A DNA stretch of 40,261 nt from Ophiocordyceps camponoti-saundersi (nom. inval.) (taxonomy: Eukaryota > Ascomycota > Sordariomycetes > Hypocreales > Ophiocordycipitaceae). The stretch spans positions 523 through 40,783 of the forward strand of contig PDHQ01000300.1 in NCBI GenBank assembly GCA_003339415.1, in the 5' to 3' direction. The notes under the pieces were generated by a model. It did no database searches and was not told the origin of the DNA. It worked only from the letters and a program-made list of their open reading frames with translations. Of the stretch, positions 1 to 12,149 are shown piece by piece (the first letter of the stretch is position 1; each line of letters starts with the position of its first letter). The translations under genes were made by a program, and so were the position numbers.

Positions 1-32
<32 letters not shown>
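1..32. repeat. poly-A run of 32 bases at the window edge
   Basis: The window opens with 32 consecutive A residues followed by AT-rich DNA. A run like this can be the poly-A tail of a retroposon lying to the left on the + strand, or simple slippage. A runs contain no C, so RIP cannot break them up. Nothing to the left is visible to decide. Confidence 0.9.
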
Positions 33-36
<4 letters not shown>

Positions 37-301
37 GAAAAAAATATATTTACGAAAATGCCTAAAGAATCTAATATACGGGGAGGACATAGTAAAGATA
101 GTATAGTTTTTATATTATATAACCTAGTCTTTTTAAACAAGCTAACGCTTATAACCCCTGCCGATAACTTTTCCGAGTTTTATTCCCGCTATAAGATTAA
201 GTATCTTAATTCGCTAGCTAAGCTCTTATATATATATAGCTATTTATCCCCCTTAAATACTAGATCTAACTTACCTCTCCCTCTTCGCGAAAATAGGCCG
301 C

Positions 302-2560
302 CGCTTCTAGGAAATAACCGAATCTAAAGCCTTTAACTTTACCGCTATATATAGACTTCTTTAAGAAAAATATAATATTAACTATAAGGAAAATACCCCG
401 GATTTGCCGTTAAATAACTCCGAAACCGAAAAGGAATTTTCGCTTAGTATAATATCTATTATTAGTTCCTATTTTAAACTTATTATTATCCCGCCGGCCG
501 CCTAAATCCTTATACCCTAGAACTATATTCGGATTTTATTATTTAACTAGCAAATATAATATAATACTAAATATACTAGCAAAACGCTACCCTTCGATAT
601 ATATAACTATATATTCTATATCGCTAACTTATCCTCTTTTAACGCCTAGTTTATAGTCCTCTACCTAAGCAAACCTTATAACTAAGATACCTAATATTAG
701 CACTGCTAATAATACCCTCTACCCCCTAGCTTACTTAAGCTATACTACGCTATCCTCCTATCCCGGTATATCTAGCATATCTTTACGCTTTTCCCGCCTT
801 CCTAGTCTCTCCCTAACCTTACCGGCTTATCGATAGATACGAATATACGTTATTAGATTTCCTACCGAAACTAGTCTATATTTTAAATCCTCTTTATACG
901 ATATTAGGAAATATTTACTAGCGCGTATACTTACGATACTTTCTAAAATAAAAACTCGCCCGCCTTTTATATATATAATATTAGCTCCGATATAGAACTC
1001 GATCCTAGCTATTACTTACCCTATCTTACTCCCTATCCTTATTTCCCCCTTATAGTAGATACCGCTATATAACCCTTACTAGTTACCCTCGATATATCTT
1101 AGGATATTACTTAGTTATCCGAAGAAGGGAATTTTCGCGATACGCGCGAGGATAACTTTTCCGATATTTACTCCTATTATAGTAACTCTAACGATAACTT
1201 TCCCGACGCTAATTACCGTAATAACGATACTAACGATACTAACGATATAGATATAAAGGATAGGAATAAGAGACTCTTTACTAGCCGCTTTAACTAATTT
1301 CTTCGGTATTTATAAGCTAAATATAATCTTTCCTATATCGAATAACTCTCTTACGCCCTCGCTATCGATATTAGCTATTCCCCCCCCTAGCTTAGAGACG
1401 ATTCTAACCCCCCTCGCTAGTTTAATAACCCGTTTAACGAATCGCTATCCCCTCCCCCCGGGTATCGAGACGATCCCCCCTCGCCTCGTAAATCTAACCA
1501 CGCCTTTAACGGGGCGCTACCCTCTAACCCCCCGTAGAAATACTATTTACTAGCCGATTTTAAGAGTTTTAGCGGGGGGTTAGCAAGCCCCGATAACCTT
1601 ACGTTCTACCTCCTCGCTTTCTACCTACGCTATAAGAACTTATTATCGATAAGCCCCCCCTCATTCCTCGAAAAACGCTATTATATTATACGTTATAACG
1701 AGAGTGTTCGTAACTACGACCTTTCCGATAGTTTATATTATAACGCTACGGCGGAAAAATACCTACTTTTCTTCGGCCCCTTTTACGGCTCCTTTACTAC
1801 CGGCCGTTCCCCTATTATAAAACCTAGTTATCTCTTAACGATAATAGGCTTTCTTATAGCAGCTCTTATACTCCCGTTAGTTAAGGTGGAACCTTATATA
1901 ATAAAGTAGCGTAGCCTCGTAAAAGCTATTACCCCCCCTCTTACCGATAACGCCTAGGACCCTAACTTAATCTACTTATTCCTCTACGAGCGCTAACGTA
2001 TTTACTCAGCTATCTACGACTCCTCGTTTACTTTCCGTATAAAGTAAGTTATAATTATATAAGTCTCGGAAATCCTTAAGTAACGCCGCGATTTTTTTAT
2101 TCTTTTCGACCCGCTTCTATAGCTTATTGTCTTCTTTCTCCGTAACCCGCGCGAATATCTTTACCTTCTACGTAAGTTCGAACCCTCTAGTTTCCCTAGT
2201 ATCTTTAATTACTTCGCTATAGTTTTCTATCACGCTACTAACGCTATTACGTAACGCTTAGCCTCGCCTCCCGGCCCCGCTCCTAATAATAACTTTAGTC
2301 TCGCCGACCGCGAAGCTATAGCCCTCTTCGATTATCTAAGTAAGTATTACTTTACCGGCGAACCTAACCTCCTCCCGCCCTCTTTTTTTAAGCGTCTTAA
2401 TATTATAGCTAATATATAAAAATACGCCTAGCTATTAATCTTACGTAATATACTTAACTTTAGTAGTCCCCTATTTAATATAGGAACCCGCTCCTAGCCC
2501 CTTACTATACTTCGATAGCCGGTTCTCTTATATATTCCCTCAATTAGCTATTATTATAAC
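302..2560 (+). pseudogene. RIP-degraded large coding sequence, unknown product
   Basis: One frame (codon starts at positions equal to 2 mod 3) stays readable for about 750 codons, with only TAA/TAG interruptions at former Gln/Trp sites. Early sequence includes ENTPDLPLNNSETEKEFSLS (about 389-448). At 1130-1270 there is an Asp/Asn/Ser-rich acidic stretch with NDTNDTNDIDIKDRNKR, followed by a Pro-rich stretch (1380-1550). The best-preserved part, 1562-2040, includes AEKYLLFFGPFYGSFTTGRS and has very few stops. Later sequence reads FSLADREAIALFDYLSKYYF (about 2294-2353). I recognise no domain. The start is unclear; the frame can be followed back to about 242. Past about 2560 hydrophobic Tyr/Ile/Leu residues dominate and other frames look equally open, so the end is uncertain. 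A transposon polyprotein or a large host gene are both possible. Confidence 0.55.
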
Positions 2561-2879
2561 CCTATCCTTATTATTAAGAGGTATACTTATTTTTAGGCTA
2601 CGTTTTTTAATAGCTTTAATATTACCTAGGTAGAATACGTAAAATATTTCCTAAGCTATATTTTTTAATATTTTTAAATCTTATAAATAAAAGCTTTCGT
2701 TTTTTACTAATTCCGGTAATAAGTTAATATTTCGGCGCTTATAGTTTTCGATAACGCGACTAATAAAAGTTCCGCTATCTTTTTATAGGATATTATATTT
2801 ACTCTTAAGATATAAAAATAGTCCTCTAATCCCTTTTCCGCCGCGTTAGTTTACCGTTATATAACCCCCTCCCTTATCC

Positions 2880-5830
2880 TTTACGCTATACTCCTAATAT
2901 AATAAAAAAGTCGCTTAAGAAACTCTGCTAATACGCTTATACTACTCCTTCCCTACTCCTATACGAATAGTTTACTAATTATACCGAGGATATTATATAA
3001 GTATATTATAATCTTACTAATACCGCTAGCTTAACGCTCTTATTTAAGTATATTACTTAATATCTTATATTACGTATACTTATCCGCTATATAGATAAGG
3101 TAAACGTTAGTTATAAGAATTAGGTCCGCTTACTTATTATTATTATAACGGAAAAGTTAATAAATTAGATACCGGGCTCCTTTAACGGTCGCCTTTTTAT
3201 TAGCTATATCCGCCGCTTCTAACTAAATCGTATCGCCCTTATTTATATCGCCTTTACGCCGCTTAGTTCCCTAAGGCGGTTAGCCCTTAGGGCCTAGTAA
3301 GCTATCTCCCTCCTTACGAATATATAAGGCCTACTTATCTATTTTTTTTAATTCGGCCTTACCCCCCCTTTCTCCGCTATCCCTCCTCTTCTCGAATAAG
3401 GCTTCGTAAACCTTCTCCTCCCTTACTCGATACGGTTAATTAATATCCGCAAATATTACCGATATACGTTATCTATAATTTAAAACGCTAGCTTCCGTTA
3501 GGAATTAAATACCGTTATTATACTTACTTTTATTATTACCGCCGCTTTAAGTATACCGTATTTTAATATTAACTAAGGCTATTTCGCGGTTTTAAAAAAG
3601 AAAATAAATCCGCGATATTTATCGGTTTACTTCATATTACGAATACTTTAGTTTTTATTTCCTAATTAGTTCCCCCTAAAAAAATATATAGATAGTATAA
3701 TATTAGTTAGTAAAATAATAAAGAAGATTAGTAATACTAATTACCTTACCTTATTAGTATTTTATATTATTATATTTTTTTCTACCTTATTAATATTCCG
3801 GTTTTTAGAATATAAATATATTAATTTCCGTACGCTTATTAAGCTTCGCTTACTTAAGTTTACCTCTCCGCGTAAGCACCCGCGCTATACTAAATATACT
3901 CTTCCTCTTAGAGATCGTTTATATATTAAGTATAAAGCTTTACTTACCGTATAGCGCTATAGCCCCGAGCGATATTTATAAACCGTTTTCGATAGTTTAG
4001 GCGCTAAAGTAGGTATAAGGGAAAATAGGATAATTAAAAGAGAATATTAGCGCTAGGAGGTAATATATAGTTCTAATATATTATAGAAAAAGTAGGAATT
4101 ATATATTTTATATACGAAGTATAAAAAACTTATAATTTTATAGCTTAACTACGGTTAGTTATAAATATAAAATACTATATAGAAATTTAATATTATATAA
4201 GCTTTTAAGAATCCGAAGATAACTAATAAAAGAACGTTATATCTAACCTAATAACCCTATATCGTACTATTATAAGCTAAGCTATAACGTATTATAAAAT
4301 ATAAAGTTAGCCTTAACTTATAATATATTACTCGCGTTTATATATATATATCCTATAATATAAATTTTAATACCTTTTACTCCTATTAACCTTACTATAT
4401 ATAGTTTAATCTATAACCTTTATATAGATTATTAATTATATAATATAAAACTTAAAACGTAGGATACTAACGTCTCTTATAGTATTTTCCGTATAGGCTT
4501 TTACTATCTACGAAGAAGGCCGTATAAACTAGTAGCTACTACCGATTTGCTAGAGAATAGTAGCGCTAGGAAGAGATAAAAATATCTTTTTAAGAGTTAT
4601 ACGTATATTATTAAATAGTTAAAAATAACTTTTAGAGTTCCGAAAGCTTTTACGGACTAGAGTTATAATAGCGGCTATATAAAGATAGCGGCTACTATCC
4701 GAGTAAATAGTATAACCTAGTTTTCCTTTATAGACGAAATAAGTAAATAAAGTATTTAGCCCTTAAGCTTATCCCTATATTTATTTATAAGTCGCTAATT
4801 ATAATTTAAATCTAAGATATAACTTATAGCTAAAACTTTACTAAACGGAATTATAGCTTTGCTTAAACCTTATACCTTTATATAATAAACTACTTACTAG
4901 CCTTACTAATCCTCTACGCAAACCGATACTTAAAATAGTTCCCTTTTACTAAGATATATAAGAGAAGGCTAGAGACTAAATAAACTATTCGATAAAGCTT
5001 TTAGGATACCGAAATCCTACTTAGTCTTTTACTTACTATCCTAGGCTATATAATAATACGTATATAATAAATCGATCGTTTTTTATAATCGGATTTTTCT
5101 CCTTAAGTCGTTTCTAAAACTCGGGTTTTTACCCTATATTATACCCGCTATCCTAATACTGCCTTCTTTACTATATCTATCCCTCGAGAAGTAAACCCTA
5201 AAAAATAGCTAGATTATTTAATATACGCTTAAAAAATTCGAAAACTTCCTCTTAGCTATTTAGCTATCTTAGCGCTAATATACCTCAGTATATATCTTAC
5301 TATCCCGAATTCTATAGTTACTATACTTAGAAGAAGTTAACTACTATTCCTTATACTCGTTCGTTTTCCCTAATAACGGCGTATAACGTAGCTATATACC
5401 TCCCGCGACCCTTCGCCGTATATATCTAAACCCGTTTATATATATTTTATATTCTATTTATTATAATTATAAGTCCGATATCTCTCTTAGCTTAGAAGCC
5501 TAGAATATCTCGTCGCTCCTTATACCTATTACCTAAATCTTTAGAATACTTACCTTACCCGAATACCGCGTAATTAATAATAATAGCGAAAATATATATC
5601 TTCCTTACGCTTTTATTAATAAGCTCGGAAGATAATTAGATAGCTTAAAAATAATAGAAAAGTTAAATCTCTAAGGAATAAATTAAGTAATAAAAAGCTT
5701 CCTTCTTTTCCGGATCGTAAGGTTTATATAGTATACGATATTACTTTAAATTTCCCTACCTTTACTTACGCTGCTATTAGATCTCTTCTAGCAATTTAAT
5801 AATTACTAGATAAGCCGGCGTATACTACCC
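2880..5830 (+). pseudogene. degraded coding-like tract, frame not settled
   Basis: Most of this stretch is free of TGA and low in TAA/TAG, but two or three frames look similarly open, so I cannot fix the protein. Frame 1 (starts equal to 1 mod 3) reads best around 3868-4100, with LRDRLYIKYKALLTV, then FDSLGAKVGIRENRIIKREY about 30 codons further on. Frame 2 reads best from 4502 (YYLRRRPYKLVATTDLLENS) and at 5342-5760 (for example NNNSENIYLPYAFINKLGR). This could be one gene with introns, two genes, or a transposon with two reading frames. I searched for reverse transcriptase (YxDD-like) and found nothing convincing, and I recognised no integrase or transposase. Continuity with the tract to the left is possible. 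Confidence 0.4.
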
Positions 5831-6242
5831 TAAACCTAATTACCGGGGCCTTTATACTTATCCTATTATCCTAATATTCCCTCTTATAAACCTAAAAAAT
5901 ATTTATAAATACTATACTTACCGGTACCTAAGATAGAGTTATCTTGCCGGGCGGTAATAACTCGCAAGTTATTATTTATAGCTTATAAGCTTATACGGTA
6001 GGAAGGTTGCCCTCCTCTCTCTTCCGTATAAGAGAAAATTTCTTCCCTTTTTATCCTCCGTAGAAGTAATAGTAACCTTAAAATACTACTATTACTATTA
6101 TTATTAGTATTAGTACTATTAGCGGCAGCAGTTTTATTATACGAAGAATAAAGATAAGTAAAAATAGAACGATAACGACGATAAGGGGGGGGAAAAAAAA
6201 ATATCTATCGCTACTATACTCGGTCGCTTACCCCTCTCTAAT
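5831..6242. other. spacer with short trinucleotide runs, no gene seen
   Basis: I see no convincing frame here. The stretch has slightly more CpA/TpG than its neighbours, an ACT/ATT-type trinucleotide run at about 6088-6122, and a G7A9 run at about 6183-6199. It separates the left coding tract from a GC-richer coding tract, so a promoter or a long terminal repeat could lie here. I found no paired copy in the window to support a terminal repeat. Confidence 0.4.
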
Positions 6243-6690
6243 AGGCTTATTACTATTACTCTTAGCTTAGATAACGAAGTTAAGGCTAAATTTCTTTAGG
6301 CTACCGTCTCTATATATATCTCCTTTATACGGTATATTTTAGTAAATATCTACTAATTATACGGTAAGACGAGGAACGTCTTTACTTTTTTAGGATATTA
6401 TACGATATTACTCTTCGCCTACGCCTAGGCGAGACTCCCGTCGAGCTCGTCGCTAAGGTAGTCCGTCGTCCGTCTTACTACCGGGCGATTATTATCTAAG
6501 CTACCGGTCGGTTCCCTGCCTAAGGGCCCTGCAGTTATCGGTGCCTCTAGCGAGGGAGTATTCCCTTCTCTAGCTGCCGGCGCGTGCGCGGCTACTAAAG
6601 GGGCGCGTACGTATCGTATATTTAGGACTCCCGCGGGAGCGCGTGCGATTATTATCGCACCTAAGATAATAACGATAATAATATAGACGA
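6243..6690 (+). pseudogene. degraded coding segment, Ala/Gly/Pro-containing
   Basis: In frame 3 (starts equal to 0 mod 3) about 150 codons carry roughly five or six TAA/TAG stops and no TGA. Readable sequence includes ITITLSLDNEVKAKF at the start, KLPVGSLPKGPAVIGASSEG in the middle and TYRIFRTPAGARAIII near the end. The segment is GC-richer than most of the window and keeps several TGC and GCA sites. Right after it, about 6660-6900, a different frame encodes an acidic Asp/Asn/Glu/Lys run ending in poly-Asn (the ATA/AAT microsatellite). It may therefore be the N-terminal part of the reading frame continued at 7142-8330, with a frame change or intron between. The product is unknown. Confidence 0.45.
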
Positions 6691-6788
6691 AGATAAGGAT
6701 AACGATAAAGATATAAATAATAACGAAGATAACGAAGACGAAGAAGATAATAATAAAGAGGAGGATAATAATAGTAAGTATAAGAAGG

Positions 6789-6834
<46 letters not shown>
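6789..6834. repeat. AAT/ATA trinucleotide microsatellite
   Basis: About 15 uninterrupted AAT units. Read on the + strand in the acidic frame it gives poly-Asn directly after an Asp/Glu-rich stretch, a typical low-complexity linker in fungal proteins. The trinucleotide contains no C, so RIP leaves it alone. Confidence 0.9.
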
Positions 6835-7141
6835 GCTTTTTGCCCCTCCTCGGGTACGCCGCCGTTATCGCACGCCGGCGCCTACGTCGCTAACTACGTT
6901 ATCGGATAACTAGTAAAAGCGGGAGGCGGCGCTAATATTTAATCTATAAAAATTACTTTTATAGGCGCCCGCGGCGGGATTACTTCGGCAACTACTTCTA
7001 TCCTAACTATTATCTTATTTATCTTAACTAGTTATCCGAGAGCGTCGTTATAACCTTTCTTTATTATAGCCTTAGCTAGATTATTTTTTTCCTATTAATT
7101 TAAAATATCGCGGTAATTTTCTTCCTTTCGTATAATTTATA

Positions 7142-8330
7142 TAAGCTTATTATATCGATTATAAGCCTCTTCTATCTTATACTACCTAAGTTAATAAGGT
7201 AGCTAGAGCGATTATTACTTTATATAAGGCTCTAAACGGACTCCGGCAGCTATAGGCTTCTTACGATCTTCTTAACCGCGGCGTTAAGAGCGATACTACT
7301 ATCGACTACTCGTATAATATCGTATAGTTCGCCCGTAAGCACGCTTCCTATTACTATCTTATACTTCCTTAAGGACTAGAGCTTAATATTACCGTAGATA
7401 GAGACTTCGGTCTCCGTACGAGCTATCTCCTTACCTAGAATAATAACGAATCCTATCTACTAGTATAGGTCCTTATTATCCGTAAACTAGCCCTTGCTAA
7501 ATATCTAAAGCTTCGTATAAAGGGGGTCGAGAGGGATAGAGCCTAGTACTTAATCGGACTTCCCTATATGCCGTCGTACGCGGTTATTTAAGGCGTCGAG
7601 TCCTCCTTTTTCGGGGTCTAGACTCGGGCAGCGGCCGAGAGGTCGTCCTTACTTTAAGCTAGCAAATAGATAGGATCTACGTATCTCGCTCGCGTTACGG
7701 AAGGTATACTTACGGCGCGTCCTACTTAGCCGGGCTAATAATCTATAATATCTATACCTATTCTTTCTATTTTAAGGTAATACTATTACCCTCGAGGCAA
7801 ACTTATCCGTAGTTAAATTTTATAAGCGCCTCTAATCCTTACCGATAATTAAGAAGTTCGCGGGCGATAATATCGTAAAGCTATCTATAATACTCCTTAC
7901 GATAGGTATTAGCGACGAAAACTTAACTACCTTATCGTATAGCCTACCGTGCGAAAATATCTACCTTATAAATTAATATAAAAAAGCACTTAAGAGGACG
8001 AATTTCGCAGCTTCTTCGGTAGCGCCCTCCTCTTCGTACGATAATTTATTAATACCGTCGTTATATCCTTTATATTCGAGGAGGCATATATCGAATTCGT
8101 CTTCCTTACGATTTATTAACTAGTAATCTTTTTCTCGTAGATAAAGTAGCGCTTCTTCGTATAAGGAAACGTGCGACGTTCGTCGAAGCGAACTTACTTA
8201 AGTTTCCCTATACTAAAATTCTATAAGGGTAATTCGTATAGTAACTAGGGAATCCGCCCGACCGATTCCCTCTATTTATAGTAATATTATAATATATATA
8301 CCCGTATAAGGAATAGAAAAAAAGAATAAA
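7142..8330 (+). pseudogene. RIP-degraded coding sequence, unknown product
   Basis: Frame 2 (starts equal to 2 mod 3) reads as ordinary charged protein for close to 400 codons. Well-preserved pieces are NKVARAIITLYKALNGLR (7190-7243), SDTTIDYSYNIV, LELNITVDRDFGLRTSYLLT (about 7382-7441), RKLALAKYLKLRIKGVERDR and EDEFRSFFGSALLFVR (about 8000-8047). All interruptions are TAA or TAG. The tract ends in A-rich DNA at about 8306-8350, which may be the 3' end of the gene. I recognise no domain. The composition looks soluble and moderately basic, without a signal peptide or membrane segment. It may continue the acidic/poly-Asn segment upstream. Confidence 0.6.
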
Positions 8331-8401
8331 AAAAATAAAAAAAAAAATAAACTTCGTAAAAGGATATCTAGTTAACGAGTAATAAGTATTATCTACTACG
8401 C

Positions 8402-9180
8402 TATAGCACGCTCTCGTTATCGCGGCGTAAACTTTAGCCGCTACTTTGCTAAGGGTATTTTATATAAGTTATATCTTCCCGATAAGTTTTTTAAGGACTT
8501 CGGGTATTAATTTTTTAGGGAATTTTCCTTATTTTATAGCAGACCTCGTGCTAGTCTATCTTATCTAGTATTCCGCACGATTCTTTCTTATATTAAGATA
8601 CGAATCGGCTATTAACTAGATCTCGTCCTAAATCTTATCGGGTCTTATATAATAGAGGTAGTACGATTACGCAGGCTCTTTAAGGATATCTAGAAAGATA
8701 GCGTAGTACTAATCTTCCGCTTATACTAATCCTTCGGCGGTATAATATAAATAGCTTAGCTTTAACGTATAAATATTATACGGTCGCCTTAAATAGTTCT
8801 AGTCCTTCTACTATCCCTTACTAAAAGCTATAACCTTCTTATACGTAATTAGCTTATTCTAAACTAGTTATACGCGGCGTAATATAAAAGCCGGGCTTAT
8901 AAGGATCGTTATAAGGGCTATTAATAGTTCCGGTATCGGCGTCGCTTCATATAAAGTTATACGGGCATAGGTCTCCGCGCTTTAATATAATAATTTCTCC
9001 CGGTACTTAGATATATTAAGGAACCCGTTAATTAGATATCGCGAGTATTTTAACGCTAACTTTATTATTCGTATTATTCTTTTATTTAATCTTAGTATTA
9101 TTATTCTTATCCGTCGGAATTACTTCGAATAGGTACGTATCCTTTCGTATATAATACCTAAGGTAGCCCTTAGGTATAAA
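8402..9180 (+). pseudogene. RIP-degraded coding sequence, basic, unknown product
   Basis: Frame 3 (starts equal to 0 mod 3) gives coherent Arg/Lys/Tyr/Phe-rich sequence. Examples are ARSRYRGVNFSRYFAKGILY (8406-8465), YLPDKFFKDFGY, IEVVRLRRLFKDI and YKSRAYKDRYKGY. Stops are all TAA/TAG. It begins just after the A-rich spacer that ends the preceding tract, and it uses a different frame, which suggests a second gene or exon or the second reading frame of a mobile element. Frame 2 is also fairly open towards the right end (about 8940-9240), so the 3' limit is unsure. No known domain is apparent. The long inverted repeat at 9222-9470 lies immediately downstream. Confidence 0.45.
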
Positions 9181-9221
9181 TAAAGATAAAAAAAAAATCA
9201 CTTCTCTTACTCTCGTTATCG

Positions 9222-9470
9222 ACGCGTCTATAACCGACGACTCCGTCGGGGTTAAAGGAGTAGTATATTCGCCGCCGCGCGTCTATTAGTTATACTAGCC
9301 TTTCTTATTCTTATTATTAACGCGGTTATCGTCGATATTTACCGCTACGGTCCTTAATAATCGTTACCGCGTTAGTAGTAAGAATAATAAAGGCTAGTAT
9401 ATCTAATAGACCCGCGGCGGCGAATATACTACTCCTTCGCTCCCGACGGTATTATCTATTATAACCGCGT
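9222..9470. repeat. long imperfect inverted repeat (about 107-bp arms)
   Basis: The left arm at about 9222-9328 and the right arm at about 9364-9470 are reverse complements with scattered differences, around a loop of about 35 bases. The inner 70 bases of each arm are nearly identical. For example, GTAGTATATTCGCCGCCGCG on the left pairs with the right-arm segment ending in CGGCGAATATACTACTCC. Most mismatches are transitions, as expected if a once-better palindrome was later mutated by RIP. It could form a large cruciform or RNA hairpin. It may be a foldback element or a local inverted duplication. Confidence 0.85.
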
Positions 9471-9789
9471 TAATTATAATAATAGCCCTTTTTCGGTAGT
9501 AGTCGAGCGTCTCGAGATCTCGGTCTCTCTTAAGCTAGATAGTTAGTTTAAATCCGGCGTAAGGTACTAGTATTTTTACCGTAAAGCCTAGACTAGGTTA
9601 TACCCCTAAAATATACTTATTCTAACTAAGCTAGGGCGACTAATAGTCTTAAATAGTCTCTAGCCGGTACCGTCGATTTTATTAAAACTACTACTCGCTA
9701 GAACTAATCTTATGCCCGTAAGTTTACTATAACTATTTATATTATTAATCTAAAAACTAATTCGCGAATTATAACGGCGCTAAGTAAGC

Positions 9790-10862
9790 GTCTAAGAATA
9801 ATGGAGCCGGAGCCTCTTTATAGGGAATTATACCCTAAGTATTTATCTAATAGATATAGCATTACCTAGCACCGATTTATAAACTATTTTTATCGTAAAT
9901 ATCTCTTACCTATATAATTAGGCTAACCGCCTCTTCGGCGAATAAGAAACTTACTCTTCTTATCTCGTATCGCCTAAGCTACGGAATACTAGCCGATATA
10001 AACTATAGCCTCTCGCTACTAACTAGCTAACCGTCATAATATAATATATTTTTACTTTTCTATAAACGCTATCTTATAACTAGCTTATAGTTATTCCTAA
10101 AAGCGTAAGTATAGATAACTTACGATAAAGTCCTTTCTAAAAGCGATATTTAAAGCTTATACTACGCTTAGCGCTCGATATATTTTTTATAATTTACCGC
10201 TATTTTAGTTACTACCTATTTGCTTTTAGATATTTTATTAGTTTTAGTCTTCTTTATAAGGGGGGGGCTAGCGGTAAAGGCCTTGCTAGAGGAACTTATT
10301 CTAATAGTCGTTATAGTACCCCTAGGCCTTATTACGAAGACTTTAAATATCCGCTAGCGTAAGGTTTACTCCCGGGAAAGCTTTTAAGATACTATTTATA
10401 GAGAATACGTTATAAAGAAAAATAAATTAATAACGGCGACTAAGTATATCTAGTATATCTAGAGACTTCTCGCCCTAGGCCTCTAGGAGACTATAGATAA
10501 CGGGAGTTATAGCAGGCTATTCTTCCTACTTAAAGATACTACGATTACTAGGTCTAAGTATAGTAAGGTAATACGTTAAGAATATACCGCTATTACCTCC
10601 TTAGGACTCGGGCTACGGCGAGAATATACTATAGCTACCTTAGCTTTAAAGCTACGGATTAATAGGCACCTGCTAGAAACTGCCCGATTGCCGGTCTAGC
10701 GTCTGCGGGATACTACGGCCGCCGCGGCTAGAACTGCCGCCTTAACCTCGTACGCTGCCTTAGCTATAGCCCGCTATAAAGCTACCGCAGCTAGATATTA
10801 TAAATCGCGAAGGGTAATAGAATATATAAGAGATAGTATTATTATAAGGAAAATAAGTAAGT
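9790..10862 (+). pseudogene. RIP-degraded coding sequence with Ala/Arg-rich end
   Basis: The 3' part is clear. In frame 2 (starts equal to 2 mod 3) 10500-10862 reads KDTTITRSKYSKVIR, LRREYTIATLALKLRINRHL and AAAARTAALTSYAALAIARY, then reaches TAA after a basic tail. Between 9790 and 10300 two frames are both plausible. Frame 2 gives TASSANKKLTLLISYRLSYG, and frame 3 gives IMEPEPLYRELYPKYLSNRY. I cannot choose between them, and an intron is possible. No family is recognised. The Ala-rich helical tail resembles a linker or coiled region, which is weak evidence for any function. Confidence 0.45.
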
Positions 10863-10893
10863 AAATAGGTAAGTAAGTAACTAAGTAAGTAAG
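10856..10893. repeat. TAAG/GTAA tetranucleotide repeat
   Basis: Roughly nine imperfect TAAG units, directly at the end of the Ala-rich coding remnant. The short open frame across it on the other strand (Leu/Tyr/Ser/Thr repeats) is only a translation of this repeat. Confidence 0.8.
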
Positions 10894-11178
10894 ATAGTGC
10901 AGTATAGAGGGGTAATAAGTTTAGGTCTGTGTTTTTTTCCCTAATATATAACCGCATAAATTCGAGAAATAGAAAAAAATATAAAAAAAACCTATAGCGT
11001 AAAAATTCTACGTGTTTATTTTTTTTTATTATTTTGCTAGTTAAGCTAAAGCCCTACCTCTTAGATAATAGTTATAAATAGCGCTTAGTAAGGTTAATAG
11101 CCTAAGGTTCTAAGCTGCTACCTTATAGGCCTTACTAGCTCTTCTATACTCTAAGGGCAGCTAGTAGCTATTAGGTGC

Positions 11179-11205
11179 TAGGTGCAAACTTACGACGGGC
11201 ACCTA
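11179..11205. repeat. short inverted repeat, 7-bp arms
   Basis: TAGGTGC (11179-11185) and GCACCTA (11199-11205) form a stem around a 13-base loop. The surrounding 150 bases keep more TGC and GCA sites than average. It could be a hairpin of a small element, but the short stem makes chance likely. Confidence 0.4.
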
Positions 11206-11362
11206 AGGCATACCTCCTAGCAGTAACCGTAAGGAAAATAAAATCAGATTTTTTATCTAACCCTTCTATCTTCTTATTCTTCTTCCTTATTATCCTTATT
11301 ACCCTTATCGCCCTTATTACTTCCTTATTATTATTATTACTCTTATTATCCTTATTATTCTT

Positions 11363-11437
11363 ATTACCTTTATTACCCTTATTACCCTTATTACCCTTAT
11401 TACCCTTATTACCCTTATTACCCTTATTACCCTTATT
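11363..11437. repeat. 9-bp minisatellite, unit ATTACCCTT
   Basis: About eight copies of ATTACCCTT in tandem, preceded by a looser run of CTTATT units from about 11270. Because the unit is nine bases long, every frame is a three-residue repeat (Ile-Arg-Val on the - strand, Leu-Pro-Leu on the +). This artificially extends the open frame of the - strand remnant that ends here. The unit does not resemble the fungal telomere repeat. Confidence 0.9.
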
Positions 11438-11479
11438 GCTTCCTTATCGTTATTATTATATATATAAAAAAAAAAAATC

Positions 11480-12076
11480 CTCTCTCTAATAGCGGCCACC
11501 GTTAAGTAACGGTGATTAGATAGATCCTTATTCGTATTATCCGCTCTACAGCTTATTAGGTAAATTAAGGTAATATACTGCTTACAAAGTATAATAAAAT
11601 GTCTTAGCGATTCCGCGAGACCTTGCGCATAGTATATATTAAGCACTATAGCCTTCCTAAGATCTATCGCTTCGGTAATAAGCGAGTCTAGTAGTCTAAT
11701 AAGTTTACCTTTATAAATAGGTATTAACCTCTTTATACTTATAATAGGCGATAACGCTAATATGCCTTTTATAGGGACTTGCGACGTTATATCTTTTTTA
11801 GAGGTAACTACGTAAGATACTCGAATAGCTTTCTTAGATAGGTTAACTAAATCTTTATCTACGAAATCGATAACTATTATATCTTTATCTTTCTTACCCC
11901 TATCGATATACTTAACGAAAGAGACTATAATCTTAGCCTGCACTAGGTAGCATATCGTTATAATAAGCTAGTTATTATTAGACTTAATATAATTAAGCCT
12001 ACTAAGGTTTATATTATCCGCCTTAGTAAGAATAATACTATTTAGGTTAAATAGTAAGTTAAATAGCTATAAGTAT
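11480..12076 (-). pseudogene. lightly damaged coding remnant, unknown product
   Basis: On the - strand 11943 to about 11480 is open without any stop. It reads VQAKIIVSFVKYIDRGKKDK, then IIVIDFVDKDLVNLSKKAIR, later GLAESLRHFIILCKQYITL and ISCRADNTNKDLSNHRYLTV. The frame continues to the 5' side through one former Gln/Trp stop near 11968 to about 12076 (TKADNINLSRLNYIKSNNN). The protein is Lys/Asp/Ile-rich, about 200 residues, and ends close to the 9-bp minisatellite. The in-frame GTG at 11943 is not a credible start; the true start is lost. This is one of the least RIP-damaged coding stretches in the window. I do not recognise the family. Confidence 0.55.
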
Positions 12077-12149
12077 TAAGCAGGTAAGTCTATATCTCTA
12101 TTATCCTTTAAGTAATATATCCCTACCGTCCTAACTTCTACCTCTTACC

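Noticed and set aside
58..327. Short open frame with ATG near the left edge (89 codons).
   Set aside because: Composition is not better than the other frames, and the downstream continuation is clearly in a different frame (302 onwards). Not called as a gene.
10760..10957. Open frame on the - strand across the Ala-rich coding end.
   Set aside because: It is the antisense shadow of the + strand remnant plus the TAAG repeat.
11363..11437. ATTACCCTT tandem repeat as a telomere-like or coding repeat.
   Set aside because: The nine-base unit differs from telomere repeats, and the Ile-Arg-Val translation merely reflects the minisatellite.
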